64,000 nucleotides of DNA from Gorsachius magnificus (GCA_034008185.1 CM067081.1:86324765-86388764), one strand, 5' to 3'. Counted from the stretch's first letter, positions 12,701 through 27,700 are shown. The notes: generated by a model not told the origin, from the letters alone. Program-made: numbers and translations.

Positions 12701-15700
12701 GTCGCTGCCCAGCAAGGTGCCAGAGAATAGCAGACCTGCCATGGATGGAGGTGTAAGGGACAAGATGTGCGTGGGGCAGGGTCATCTATGGGATCCTAAG
12801 CATGAGACCAGGCGAGAAAAGGAGTCTTTTAGGTAAGCCTTTCATTTAGGTGGGATGACAACGGGGAAAGAGAAAGAAATCTGAGGGCCCTCAGTGCTGC
12901 CTCATGCTTCAGACACTAGGAAAAAGAAAACCTAGAAGCTCAGTCTCTCCCACTGTTTCCAGAAATACAAACAAAACCAGAGCAGCTGCAGAGTACTGGG
13001 TGAGCATTTGAGAAAGAGACTTCCATCTACAGACCCAATCCTCAAAACTCCAACAGTCCCTTGTAGAAGTGGCTGAACAGTATAATGATGATTAGGTGAT
13101 ATCAGAAGGCTAATAATAATAAAAAAACCCCCCAACATCCAAAACCCAAAGAAACAACCATGGAAGTTACATTTGATTGCCCATATATACACTTATTTGG
13201 TGATAGAAAAGGACAGTCTCTGGCTTTGAGCTCTATGAAGAGGCTGTGATCTTATCTCTTATTACAACCTCATGCACTGTAATTTATACTTAAGCATTTT
13301 ACCTTACCCATGGACAGCCTTTGCTTACTGATATTTCAGAAAGTAACCATAAATCAATTTCTAGCATAACATGGCTAGTTAACTGCAACAGCTGCAGGAC
13401 ATCAATATTGAAAGCAGTAAACTTAGCAGCTTCTTTTAACACTATATTAAGTGCAGTGAAAAGAAAAAAAAAATATCAATGCTAGTAGAGGTTCTGCATC
13501 TTTTTTCATAACATTAAAAAGAGACTACCAAAGGTTCTGGAGGTGTATGCGTGGTAAAATTACCATGATGTAACGTGAACATCCTTAAGAAGGCTGATAA
13601 ACTTTTCTACCAGTGGGACACAAAGTGGCCCCAGGATATTGTCCCAGCTTGGTTGCATATACTCAGAAGCTCTTCGTTGGGCATCACTTTCACAGCAAAA
13701 GTAGTCAGCACAAGGTGTGACGATGTATGGAATAAAATAGTAATTGCCACTGGAAGCCTAAAAGAAAAACAGGCACAGTTTAGAAAACAAATGAAAGTGG
13801 AAATATGCTTGTGTATACACAGAATCTTCTACTGTAAGGAAAAACAGCTAGATTAGGGCTGGTGCACTATGAAGCTTTAGCACACTGTTCAACTCCAGAT
13901 TTGCAAGCATTAAATTCAAGGAATTTTCTATGGAATAATGACAAATATTAACAAGGGTGATAAATAAGGATCCAGATTTGTTAAGCGACAAGACCTTATC
14001 GCTCTCTACAACTACCTGAAAGAAGGAGGGTATTGGTCTCTTCTCCCAGGTAGCAGGCGATAGGATGAGGGGAAATGGCCTCAAGTTGCATCAGGGAAGG
14101 CTTAGGTTGGACATTAGGAAAAATTTTTTCAATGAAAGGGTTGCCAATCATTGGAACGGGCTGCCCAGGGAAGTGGTTGAGTCCCCACCCCTGGAGGTAT
14201 TTAAAAGCTGGGCAGACGAGGTGCTTAGGGACATGGTTTAGTGGTGGGATGGCAGGGTTAGGTTAACGGTTGGACTCTATGATCTTAAAGGTCTCTTCCA
14301 ACCATTTCTATGATTCTATAACAATACAATGAAACTGTTCAAATTTTTTTATGTGATGCGCGGATCCTAATAGCTCTGACAGTTACAAGCTCACCTTCTG
14401 CTCCCAAATTTTTGGAGTCAGAGATGTACTTGCATCCTCTAGGCTCATTCTGTGCTAGGAAGGATATGATGCAGAGCTCCCCACAAAGAGAGGGAGAAAT
14501 ACAGAAACAGAGGCATTGGAAGGATGTTATGGAGATGTTTAATCCAGAGGAGCCTACAAAACATTTGCTGCATGCTGCCATCAAACACTAAGCCAACCAA
14601 CTAACCAACAAAACTTTGAAATGTTTTGTAATATATGTAAGACACTTAACACAAAATTCTAGAAGTAAAAACCAAAAATCCTTAATATGCCACATAAAAA
14701 GTATAAACATGATGCAGGTGCTGAAAGGGGAGATGAAACAGGAAATGCCCTTCAGAGCCCAAAACCAGCAAGTTCAGTGTCTTCAACTCCTGAGCAAGAC
14801 CCCAAAAACCAGCCAACTACAAAGTTTTCCAGAGCTACTAAAAAGCACCAGTATTCCATTTTGAGCTACAGTTCTCTGCTGTTTCAGAGATAAGTAAAGT
14901 TTGCATTTCAGAGTAACTAGATAGGAACACTGAAGCATGGGTCAGTGTGACACATCTAACACAATCAACTACCACTAAATACCCTTCAGCTGCCACCATG
15001 GACACATCAAGGCATCAAACACATACAGCAAAATCATACCTTTCGTTTTTTCATATCACCTAAGCCTGCAGTAAAGCCATAGCCATTTAAAATCACCTTG
15101 AATAATGGGAGACGATGGAAAGAATGGATATGAAGATGGCATGTTTTTATATGCATTAATAAACTAGACAAGAGAAATAAACTGTTCACAGGAAGTAACA
15201 GTGTAGGGCATGCAGTTACTAAAAATACAGATGGAAAGAAATCTGTATCAGTATATGCTGTTGCTGATCTGTCTGTAAGGATTTAGAATTTTAAATTAAT
15301 AACAGATAAAGAAAAAGCCACATTCCTTCCTCATAAACCCTACAGTACAGTATCTCTGTTGTAACAATATAATTATCTGTTGCAATGTTACCTTTACTTC
15401 CTACAGAAAAAAGTCAGAAAAATTGCAGCCCAAACCACCAGTATATTAAAACAATTTAGTCTCAGCTCTATTCAAATAAACACTGACTTCAGTGCAACGC
15501 AAAAGCTGCTTGTGTATAAACTCTATTCTTAAACCTGTAACAGTGAATTAGCTCTTCCTGCAATGGAAACAAAAAAAAATCTAATTCAAAAGCATGATGT
15601 AACTTGTGATGCAAAGAGAGCTGCAGTTATCTACTGAAAAAGCAAAGCAATTTTCAGAAAAAAAATTAAATTACATATGTGAAACACTGTATTAATCTTA

Positions 15701-18700
15701 TTCGGCCATCATCTCATCTGTTTGACTTGGATTTCTTCCCTCTCTTTGGATAGTGAAATCTTTGCAATTAAAACCACATTTTTATCCATGACAGACACAT
15801 TTTTGTGTGCAGAAGTCAGGAACCCTGCACATATTTGAGCACGTCACCTTGTCTGAAAAGCAACCAGCTCAAATTTTCTAGCTTCTTCTATCCAATATTT
15901 ACATATAATAAACTATAAAACATAAAGAGTGTGTGTCCTTTCTAAGAGAGTCTTTCTTATCTTCATTACATAAAAACAGTTCTGTCCACCTACTTTTCTT
16001 ATGCTATGAAGGGTTAGAGATGGCTGAAAGTATCATCCTTGCTTCTTCTAATTGTCTCCTCAGGATGCTGGTTTCTGGCACAGAAAGCTAATCATTATGA
16101 AAATTACTGTCCTGTCATACACCAACTATTGCTTTTTACGATAATGAGTAAATGGCACAGGTATGCATGAAGTAACATATACAGCAATTCTTGCTGCAAA
16201 TATATATAATCTACAAATTATGACTTATTTATAATAGAATTATAACTTCATAGCTTACAAAGACAGTGTGCTGAGTTGGTTTATTTCAGGATTAGTAGTT
16301 AAGCTATTTTTATTGTCTTGTTTGGAGAAATTTATAAGTGAAAAATTACAAAAAACCAAGCAGACTGAAAAAAAAAGCTCTCAATAGCTCATCTTCCAGC
16401 AAATAACGTATGGCCAGTATGCTAGCAATGAAACTTTTCTATTCAATCATGACACTTAAAAATCTACCACAAAACCAGCCAAAATTTTAGGAACATAAAA
16501 AGAACGAGGAAATAACTGCAAGTAAGTTGAGAGAGGGACCTGTTCTTCAGGGGAAAATGGTTAAAGGAATTAAGCACAGAGCCATGCCTTTGCTGAAGAG
16601 CTGAAAGAGTTAGGCCCACGTAGGCCATTTTTAGGCTCTAGGCGAGATAGGCCAAATGTAGAGTGCTTTTTGTCTTAAAATACTACTCTAAACATTTTGC
16701 TAATGCTGTTCAAAGTAACCTTCTGGTCTTACTAACATAAACAGGTTTTTTAATTGTAATGGTACAGTTGGGGGTTGGACTAGATGACCTCTAGGGGTCC
16801 CTTCCAACCCAAAACATTCTATGATTCTATGATTCCAGTGCAACTGTCACTTTGTGACAGAGACGTTACATTGGAACTAAAGGGTTGTGGGGGGTTTTTT
16901 TCCAAATAAATGATGCTAAGTAAAAACTGCATTTTTAGAGAGGGAATTATGCCTGCACAGCAAATAGCACAATTATTTCACTTGAGCCATGCTGTTCATT
17001 TTGTCATTTACTCAAGCATCAAGAGTATTAGGAGTGCTCACCCTACATAACATAGCAGTTAGAAGGAAATCAGATAACAAAAAATGAACTGCATTCACTC
17101 AAATTTAAGTCACAAACTTTTCAGTGTTCTGGGAGTTTAATCCACTGTTGTCTTAAGAATTATGGTTTTCACAGTAGTCTTCTGTGAGATCACACTCCTA
17201 TGCATCTTGTGATATAGATGACTAAGATATAAACTTTTAAAAAATACCTCCTCCTCTAAAGTTGAATATATGCAGTATTTTTATGTAAAGACTGTGAAGA
17301 GATATTATCACAATCCAAACATTCTAAATGCTCAGGATCTAGCTTGCAAGGACCGAGTACTCCAAGATTACAATCACTTTGAAGGAAAGACCCTGGCAAG
17401 CACTATTCTTAAAGTATCCTTATACATTTTTAAATGCCTAGAAACATAGTAATAAATTGACATATCTATTCAACAGAAAGCATATTTAAAGCAATACATA
17501 CTTTGCCTATCAGATTACCATTGTGGTATTCAGGAGGTACTTGAACCCGAAGAAAAGCTTTGTGGTTGGCAACCTACTCCAAATTGAAATAAAACAACAG
17601 AAAGGAAAACACCACCATGGAACAGCATAAAAGTCAAAAAGACAGACATGACACATGAACAGAGAAATTATTACAGAAAGAAACAACAGAAAATGAATAT
17701 AGATATTTATAGCAAGTCCCTATTTACAAGGCTAAGAAAACAGTGCAATACTTTGCCACCCAGAATGTAAGATTCACTGTACAATTTAATTGTCTATACA
17801 ACTCCTTGTGCCATCATTAAGATGTTTTCAAGCCTTACTTTGATGAACCTATCAGATTCATTACCTGATTAGTTAACTGTAATCCAACCACTACAAATAC
17901 GCATCCCTTGAGATAGTAACATTTCCATAAAAACTTTCATAAATAAATTATAAAAGCTCTAGTTTTCATTATATCAATAGTAACAGTGGCATAATTAGAA
18001 ACATTAAAAGTAATATCCACTGGGTTACCCATTCTGCCCCCAAAAGGAAAAATGATTGTCTGTATTAAAGACGTTCCTACTCCTCTTTCATTCTGCAAGC
18101 TCTTTTAAAAGCCTGCTGCCTCAGGCTTTTTTAGAAATATGTCATTAAATGACCATATCATACAAACTTTTATATATTGCAAAAATAATCAGAAAAAAAA
18201 AATAGAAAGTGACTCTGCAATACTACTTCTTCAGATTATTAAATTCATATAATGTAATCATACTTTAGAGCTTTGGCTCTCATTTCAATCCATTGGGGCT
18301 ACTAAATTGGAGAATATGAGTCCAAGTGCCAAAATCTTTCTATTTAGCTTTCTTAAATGTTCATTGCCTTGGAACAGTAGATAGTCTAATTTATACAGCT
18401 ACTGAAACCCTGAAGAGACTTTCTGCCAATTACAATAAAAAGTGATTTTTCAACATAAAAATTCCTTGTGGCAAGGATAAATTGCAATCCTGCTTCCTTT
18501 AGATCAAGGAGAATTTTTGCTAATGACTCCTCCATGGCCCAGGCATTATTCTCTGTTTACTGTAAGAGCTGCTACAGGATTTAATGGAAAAAAAACCCAT
18601 TTAAATATCTGAAAATACTTCATCAGGGCCATAGGCCTAAGTATACTATAATAAACCTTCTGGTTTAATAGCCAGCTTACTTTCCTTTAAATATCTTCCC

Positions 18701-21700
18701 TGAAAGCAATTAACAGGGTTATTCAAATTTCTTTAGGCATACCATCAACTAAAGAAAAATTAACTATTAAGTCTTTCTCCTTATATTCTGTACTTGCCAT
18801 AATAATTCTTCCAGACTGGGAAGTTCTAATTTGTATTTTCAATACCACATTCAAACAAACTGAATGGATCAAAGTATGTGCAACCAATGTTAGAACTATT
18901 GCCAGGATTGTACATTTTGCTTCCTGACTCCATCAGTTTTTAAAAAGCCCCTTGTGCACTCTTTTCACTCAGTCTTGGATTTTTTTATGCACCATTCCTT
19001 AAAATTCTGTAGAAAGAGATGGAATTTCCCCATTGAAAAAAAAATCAAGGATAGCAACAAAATGTTGCATCAAAATAGAACAACTTTCCCATGGATTTTG
19101 TCTGTTATACTGGTTTGGGGGAAGATTTTTTTTTTAAGCATTTTTTGCTGTCAAAAATCCTTGAAATTTCATTTTTCCAGTAAACCAATGTTTATCTGAC
19201 ATCTAAAGAAACTCCAAAGCACAAGCCCATTTCCCATAAACAAATTTACTTTCCTGTACCCTACAGTCCAGTAGCATCCACTGTGCTCTCAAACCTTGAT
19301 TTTTCCATAATGACACAGGGAACAAACTGTTCTGCAAGACTGCATGTTTGCAACTTATTGATCAATAATAATTTTGACAGAAATTAGGAAGCTGTGCATA
19401 CATCCTCAGTAGAATTAGCAGAAAACAGTCCTCAAAGCTCAGAGGAGCTCTACAGAAGGAAACCTAACTGATGGGGCACAGAATCTTGACCTTGAATTTC
19501 ATGCCAGAGCAATTCTTTCTTGGGAACTGAACTCCAATGGCCAGTAATTATTTCCTTTTGAATCCAAGTATGCAATAAATTATCAATACAGAATTTTAAT
19601 TGCTTGTTTGAGGGAGTCAAGTAGAACTGAATCAAATTCCTCATCTTATCTTATCCACGAAAACTTCATTTCTGGATGGTGGAGAGAAGGAAGTTCTCCT
19701 ACTCTTACTTTTTTTTCAGATGGTAAGCCATTAAATCTCTCAGACTCACACCAGCACAGCATGCTGCTGTATAATTTTCACTGTTAGATCAGCTGCACTC
19801 AGGCCAAATCTCAAATTAATTGCTGACCTTTTTTCTATGCATTGTTTTCAGCTTTATGTCCAGTTTCTTCTCCTCAATGCTGAATTTGAGTAATGTTTTT
19901 TTTACAAGGAAAACATCCATTTTCTTCTAGGCTTACTTGTAATACACAAAAGAAAATCACCCCAGATGACACACTAGACATTCGTCTTCTCTGTATCTTT
20001 AACAAGGCTCCACATCTGTTCTGTGCTATGATTTTTTTGCACCTTTGTACATGACTTGAAATTTGCAGGATAAATAGCAAAGGTGAGGGCAGGGAAACCT
20101 CAGAGAAAGCTCCAAGCTACAGCAGCCGGCACAGAAAGTTTCTCTTGTGCTGCTGGAAAAATGGTGTGCTGTGCATGGTAGCATTCTCAGTTGTCTCCCT
20201 TCCCTTATACATAGTGCAGATGCATGGATACTGAGCTTAAAAGACATAGAGAGGACCTCTCTTCATAAAACCGGCAATGGTATTCCTGTGGCTTCCTCTT
20301 GGCTGGAGGAAGGCTTAGCAGATCGAGTATCTAGCTTCTTTCCAACATGTCTCCAGACCGTAACGAAGTGTGCCTTTAAGCTCTTTCTGCTATTCTGCAG
20401 CTATGGCAGAGGCATACCTACACTTTTCCATCAGGAAAAGTGAAAGGAAAACACAAAACCCTAGCACAGGGGTATTAACGATCATATCTAATACTCAGCT
20501 TTTTAACTGAAAGGGTTTATTAATTACGTACTTGATTGGACACAGTAAATTCACACCAATTGTGTACCTACTTAACTAGCAGGGCAACCCTCATTAGCAA
20601 TTAACTTCACCCAAGACATTGCCCATATGGTTGTAAAATATTTAACCAAGCAATGAAACAGTGGCACCATACTGGGGCAGTGGCAGACTGCAAGCCTCTC
20701 ACGACAACTCATGGATCCAAATGGAGGGGAAAGCAATTGTCTATTTGAAGTCAACTCCAACTTAAAAAAACCTAAGTTTTAACCTTTTAACTATTTAGCT
20801 TGCTAATTAGTTTGTTGCAATTTCTGATGAAAAAAATGATAAAATAATGCAATATGGGAGCACATTTATCTAATAAAAAAGAATATGAACAACCAAATAA
20901 CACAAGAGGGTCAAGAATCCATACTTGGTATTTAAAGTAATTTATTTTTTCCTCACTGTATTTTACTCACAATTGTTTTCTTAATTTAAGCACTTGAAGA
21001 AAGCGGGTTAGTCGATCCCTCCTTTTTAAAGAAGGGATCAGGATCCTAGTTTCAGGATGCCTCCCTGCCCCTTTTGCTAGTCACATGGTGTTTACAGGTC
21101 TACTACCAGGCCCTGCTGTAGAAAACGTCACCAGATCCACCTCCTCTTCCACATGAAGGTAAATACCTCCCTCTGTGGGAGAAAGAATCTGCCAAAAGAA
21201 AAGATTGCAGGCTGCTAATCTGATCGCACTAGGCTGAACTTGCCACCGTCCTGTTTGCCTTTACTTCATTTCTGGAATGACCACCAAATGGCTCAGTCAC
21301 AATTCTCCCTCTTGATCTGGAGGGGAAAACACATGCTTGTGACATTTTGATCATCCACCAGTTGATGGATTGTAGCATTCCCAGGCAAATCTGGCTCATT
21401 CTGAGGCACCCCCCTTCACGAAGCTACAGAGCAGTAAATGCAGTTCACACTCCACAGGTGAAACCAGTTCAAAGATCACCAAGACAGACAGGAAGATGAC
21501 CTCGATTTACTCATGTGCTCAACCTGATCTACCCTTAGCCTACATGCAGTGCTGTGGCCAAGTATAAACAGCAGCTCAAAATAAACTGCTGTGACTAATG
21601 CATTAATTCTTCTAGTTCTCTTTTAAATCATTAGCAAACTCTAAGAACATTTATTATTTTAGTCCTGCTCAATATTCCCCAGAAGAAAATAAAAGTATAT

Positions 21701-24700
21701 GGTGAATGGGGGTAAACAGAAAGGAAAAAATGGAAGTTTAAGATTTTTGCGAATTCAATAGTCCTCAAAATAACAGTGTGGAGTGTTTAATGAAAATAAG
21801 CACTGACATGATGTGAAGTATGACAAAATATATAACTGTCTAAGATATCGTGGCATATTGCAATAAACCTAAAATCGCTAAATTTTATCTTGATTCAGCC
21901 TTACTTGTTTGGTTTTACTTGCATTAAGGATAAGTATATTTTTACTCTGGAAAATAAGCTTTTGCGTTCCTAAGTAAAATCTGTGAATTTGTGAGGATGG
22001 GTATACAGTAGCCAAAGCTGTTTGAGATACCAGAGTAAGCTCTATGAAGGCATTACACACACATATACATTTGCACAAGTGGGTGAAAATGATAGAGGGA
22101 GAAGGAAATTTTGAATTTCTGAGTTTACATTTTGATCTATCAACCTACATATATAACATATATATGTTCCTTAAAAAGGAACTTCTAAAGAAAAGTTATT
22201 TTTTAATCTAGCTTTACTTTGGAAAGGAAGTCAACAAGATTTCCACTAGCTTGAATTGTATATAGGTAAAACAGATTTCTTTCTATCATACAGAGCATAT
22301 ATATGCTTGGCAGCTTTGTTATTAGAGTTGTTTCAAACCTACTATACTCATTTTGTATTTTAAAATTAACGGGGATTTAATACTTACTGTGTTCTTCTGA
22401 GACACCATATCCTGGGGAAAAAAAAAGGAAATAAAAAATTTTATTCATTTTTACTGGGAATTACTATTTCCAATAAAAATAACTGGTATACATATACATA
22501 CACGCAGATATGTTCTTCGCAGCTTAATCCATATTTCCTGCCACAGCAAATTCCAAGTAAAGGGATAGAACAACATCCAGAAAAGTCTTAGTAGTTCAGG
22601 TTAGGAAAAAAATTAACGATTCAAAGAAGAAACCTATTTAAAGTAGTGCTCAGAGGATGAAGGAAGTTGTACTTGCCAGTAACTGGAGTTTCTCAGGCTG
22701 GGCACTCCACATACCCAGTCACATTGTGGGCATTTGTGAGACAAAAGCATTCAAATCTGGAGATTTTTTTTTTTTTTCTCTGAAAGAGTATCCTTAAGAT
22801 ACCTAGGCCCCTTTACTACCTGGATGGGCACAGACCAACACACTCCCACACCCTAATTTTTCTCACCTCAAAATCTAAAGAGAGATATTGAAACTATGAG
22901 GCAGGTGATAAACCAATGGGCATGTAAAACAGACGTCAAAGATTTCCAGTTGCTGCTAAGTAACCTTCTCCTCCTTCTAGTGATGGCTTACATGTCCAAT
23001 GAACACTGCTTCGTGAAACTAGAGATCTCCAGGTAACCCATACTACAAACGTTAGATATAGACTTGTTTCTAAGCAAGGTTAATGATACAATTTAATTGT
23101 ACATGCTCTGACAACCTAGTATGATTCTGCTTGAGCAACTTCACATCTGACAGCCTGAAATCCACTTAGACAACCACTGCACAGAAATGATCATGCCTAT
23201 GCACCCTTTTCCTTGACAGCAGACAAAATATCAGGGGCCATCTAAGAGGTTTAGGTCTGCAAATATGACCCTCTTGAAATCCAGATTACATATTCTTTTA
23301 TATGCTTGGAACTAGGTTGTTTTGGAAAGAACACTGGTGAAACTGAAGAGACAACTATTGGGAGAATTTCAGAATGGGTCCTAAGAAATAAGCTATATAA
23401 AGTCAGGCTGCCTAAACTTCATAAATCTTCCCAGTAGAAGTAATAGCAGTCATGAATACTGCCTTTATAACACTTAGGTTAGCCACTCTTAAGAGGCATG
23501 CACAGCAACCTAGATCCAAGTAAAGTAATAAATTCCTGAAGGGAGGGGAAAAAAACCTGACCAAATTAGTCATAAACCTGAGAATAAACATGAACAGATG
23601 GTCAAAAATACCTATTAAGGAAAACCAAACTCTTAAGCCCAATAAAATACCTCAGAGAACAGAAGTGATGGAAAGCTTAGGCATCTGAAATACCACATAT
23701 CTGAAAATGAGTATATCTACCTAGCCAAGCAAGTATCTCCAAAAGCTTTGTCTCAGCAGGGAGAAATGAACTCTTCTGAGAACTATCCAGCACCTATGCC
23801 ATGAAACGTGTCATGAACAGTTCTTCACTGAAAGACCCCAAGAACAATCCCTGTCTACCTATGGACGTATTCCTAAGAAAGGTGTACAGCATATTTGAAT
23901 GGTATCCAACACTGAAGTGGGGCTCAGTTGTAGAAGAGGTATATCAAGGACATCAGGGTAGGACTGAACCGTGTCCCAGTGCCCTGCTTAAGCTACTCTT
24001 AGCGCTTGATCCAGAGGATCTCTTCTACTTGGTTCCAGCAACTTAAATCAAGCCTTCTGATCCCACAGTAAGATATGCTAGGGGCCTACGTAGGCCAAGG
24101 AGGTTATGCAAACAACTAGGAGCTGAGGAAGAGATCAGTGATGCTGATAGAGTTCCTAGCAGAAAAGAGACGAAGGCAGAAAATAGCTTTCCTAGCCTTA
24201 AGTGGCCTAGTCACACTCTAGTGTTCCCAGGTCCCCAGACTTGACCTTGAGCTTTACAACGTTAGATAAAAAGCCCCAGAACTGACAGTGCAAAGACTTG
24301 CAAGTTCTGGCAACAATCAATCTGGAGATCCAACCCATGGATGGATGTAACCCTGGACATCATTCAGCACTCCAGTTATGGAGCGGGTTCTTGCATATGT
24401 ACTTGGCACAAAGTGCAGAAATCAAAACCTCCCACAGAGGTCTTCATTAGGCAGAGAAAAATAGAAGATGACTAGCCTGTGCTTCCCAAACTTTGGCACA
24501 TCCTTGGGAGAAACAAGTTGATCAGAACATCTTAGTGACAGCATAAAAGAAAGGCCAAAATGTGTTAATGAAAAACAAAAAAGAAAGATCTCTTTGCAGT
24601 CAGGTATATTACCAATGCAGGATGAAAAGTTGTATGCCTGCCCACCCAGATTAGCTAGAGGAATGGAGGGCATGTAAGTATGCCTTAGCACATATCTGTA

Positions 24701-27700
24701 TGAATAACCTCTTTGAGCAAAGAGTGTGAGAGGCTCCAAGGTCACACGGAATGTGAGTGCGCACGTGGATCACCACCTGAAGGAAGTATGGGATACTAGA
24801 CACATCAGAGTAAAACTGATGACATTGAGAGCAGAAAAGAAGAAAGAGAAGCTGTGGCAGAACAGAGCTTTTCTGAGAAAAGAGAAGGAGACTCATACAA
24901 AATTAAGATTAAAATTAATATTCTTACAGGATCAAGAGAGGCTGGAGAATTCCAAAAAGGATTTTTGGACACTGGTGGTGTGAAAAATGTAAAGTAGTAA
25001 GGGGCAATAACTCAAAGGAAAAAACACAAAGCAGGAACAATGCTGCTCTCAGTGAAGGTAGCAAGAAAATGGATGAAAAGCAGCAGTAGGCGATGATACA
25101 GAGGATAAAAGTCTAAATGTGATCTAAACCAAAGAGAAGCTGCACTGAGGAAGACAGAAACATCCACAATGTCTGACTTGCATCCAGAACAGCAATTTCA
25201 GGACTTAAGTGTATAGCATGTATTATCTTACTTTAAAAATGAACAACAGGCCTATAAAAAGATTTGGTGAGGATCTCTCTTTTATCTTCAAACAGTAATA
25301 AAAAGGAAATTCCTGTAGTTTTAGCTACTCAGCACCTAGGACATACAAATTTCATCTGACAGTGCTTCAGTAAGAGTAGGTTGCAATACAGCCCTTGTTC
25401 AAGTGTCATTATTATACAGGCCATAAAATTTTTTACAGGTACTCTAATTAAAGGAGGGAAAGGAAGGAAAAAATCAGACCTGCACTCTCACTTCCAAGTC
25501 TATCTGAATCTGAAGCAAAATCAGTACTAAACTATCAATATTTTCTTTTAAACAAGCTTTTATACTATTCTAATCATTACTATTTTTGCTAGCAGCTGTT
25601 TTTCTTAGCATGATTTTGTTATGTAGCTATCAGGAAATCACATTGAATTGAAGTTTCAGAAAAACACAAACATTTGCAGGATCAGGTATTTAAAGATATT
25701 TCTGAAATGAAGCAGATTCTGAAGTGAGAACCTTACTTTGAGCGACTGCGCAGTGTCAGCATCAGTGTCATGGTAGAGTATAACATTATTAGCCATGTCA
25801 AAGCTTTCACGCACACCAAGGTGGTAGAACAGTGATGGCTGCTTGGAAATATCACTCATGTCCACAACCGCAACATCTGAAATGAGAGAGAGAGGTGGGG
25901 GAAGTGCTAAAAAAAAAAAATAATAATCTTAAGACCGATTTTATTCTTTCATAGGATTTAAAATCCTGAAATTAAACACACATTTGGACAGACAAAATCA
26001 ATATATTCAAATAAGGGTCATTTTCTCAGGGTACAAGTAAATTTTACCATTCATATAAAGGATAAGAACCTACTCAGGAAATTATCACAGTGTTACTGTA
26101 ACTGGGAGGCAGAGTTTATGAATTCTGCTTGAGGTTTTTTGAAATCACTGCATCAGGAATACCTCAGGTGAAGAAGCAGTTCTGCATTTGCTCTCTGAAC
26201 TAGGCCTGACAGCCTCAATGCCCAATAGGATGGAAGGCTCTAAACCTTCAAGCGGAACCTCTAGGAACAATAATGTGGCAGAAAATTAGGAAAAACTGCG
26301 AGACCAAGTTTATGTTAAGAAGCTGAGGTTTGGAGATCAGGAAATTCCTAAACAGTAGAAAAAGAAATTAACTGTGAAAGGTGACTCTTAAAAGCTACAG
26401 GCAAGATGTTCAAGATGAGCAGTGCAGGAATGAGGGGATTCAACCACAAGCAGCCAGAGCAAGACTTCCACTGCTCATGGGTAGTATTCCAGTCAGAAAT
26501 GGAAGTAAAAAAATTTACATCAGTGGAAGATGACCTATACAGAGAGCTAAAGAGAAGTACCCCATATTATGCACAACAGCTGAGATACAGGCAAAAGATT
26601 CTGAGTTCACCATTTGGTTCTCATATAAGCCTAAAGGCCAGTACAAAAAGAAGAGGTTAACTGGAGAAGAGGACACTAACACTGACTTTTTTTTTTGTTG
26701 ATCCTTATATACTCTAAGCTACCTAAGAAAATTTTGCTTTAAAGCTTTTTAAAAGTCTGTATTTTTAAGGGTCTGTCTGCTTTCACTGTTATGGGATAGA
26801 TGGATGAACTTAAATCCAAAATATTCATAAGACTAGAGCCTTGGCATTGAAACCACAGGGGAGTCTGAGGTTCAAAACAGATTCCAGAGACTCAGTGCAG
26901 CTGGGCAGTAAATCCTACATCTCTGAAGAAGTAACAGTGTCTGTACCTATGGGGAATGACAGAGAAGGGCGAGCTACTAGTAAACAAGAAATCTAAAAGC
27001 AGGTCTGATGTCTTAACGAAACACAGCAGGCAGTTTACCCTGCGCTTCACCGTGGTTACACATCACAAGAATCAATACCCCATACTTAGTGTGCAAGTTC
27101 TTGGAAAAGCCTGCAATGAATATACACTCCTGTACAATTCCATCAGGCTATGCTAACACAGTGCACTGGGGTCAGCCAGTCCCTCTGGTTACTGACATGC
27201 TCACTGTTAAAGCACAAGGAACATTTTCAGTCCAAAGACAATGACCTGCCTTAAGACTAAAATATTACCATTCAAGAGCAAAAAAACCAAAACCAACAAA
27301 ACAAACAAGCAAAAAACATGAAAATCCAAACACACCCTCCTCCCCCCCCAAAAAAAACCCCAAATCCCAACACAAAATCATGGCAACGTGAGAAAATCCC
27401 CTTATTCCTGTGGAACCTCAAATCCTGCACCATCTACTGATGATCTTTCCAGTCCCTGTTTAGCCAGCTCTTTACAGCATGGACAAAACACGTAGTATGC
27501 TGCACACTGTAGGGTCACACAAACTGAGCGGGGTTGAAGCAGTAAACCCCAGCTCCATAAACACATCCAAATCTAGATTACCAAAATATTACAAAATCAT
27601 TTTTGAAAACATAAATGATCTATAAAACAAAAGTTAAGACAAACTAACAAGCAGACCTAGAATCAAGTACCATGCAGAAAAAAAAAAAAGTCTAAGAGAT

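Larger units (their letters stand above)
13758..17501. other. MAP3K15 intron between exon 4 and the candidate cassette exon
   Basis: 3.7 kb, AT-rich, with two plus-oriented CR1 pieces (13987-14320 and 16767-16836). An exon-like segment at 15040-15163 (minus strand) has plausible splice borders but would break the frame; see the findings. Confidence 0.75.
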
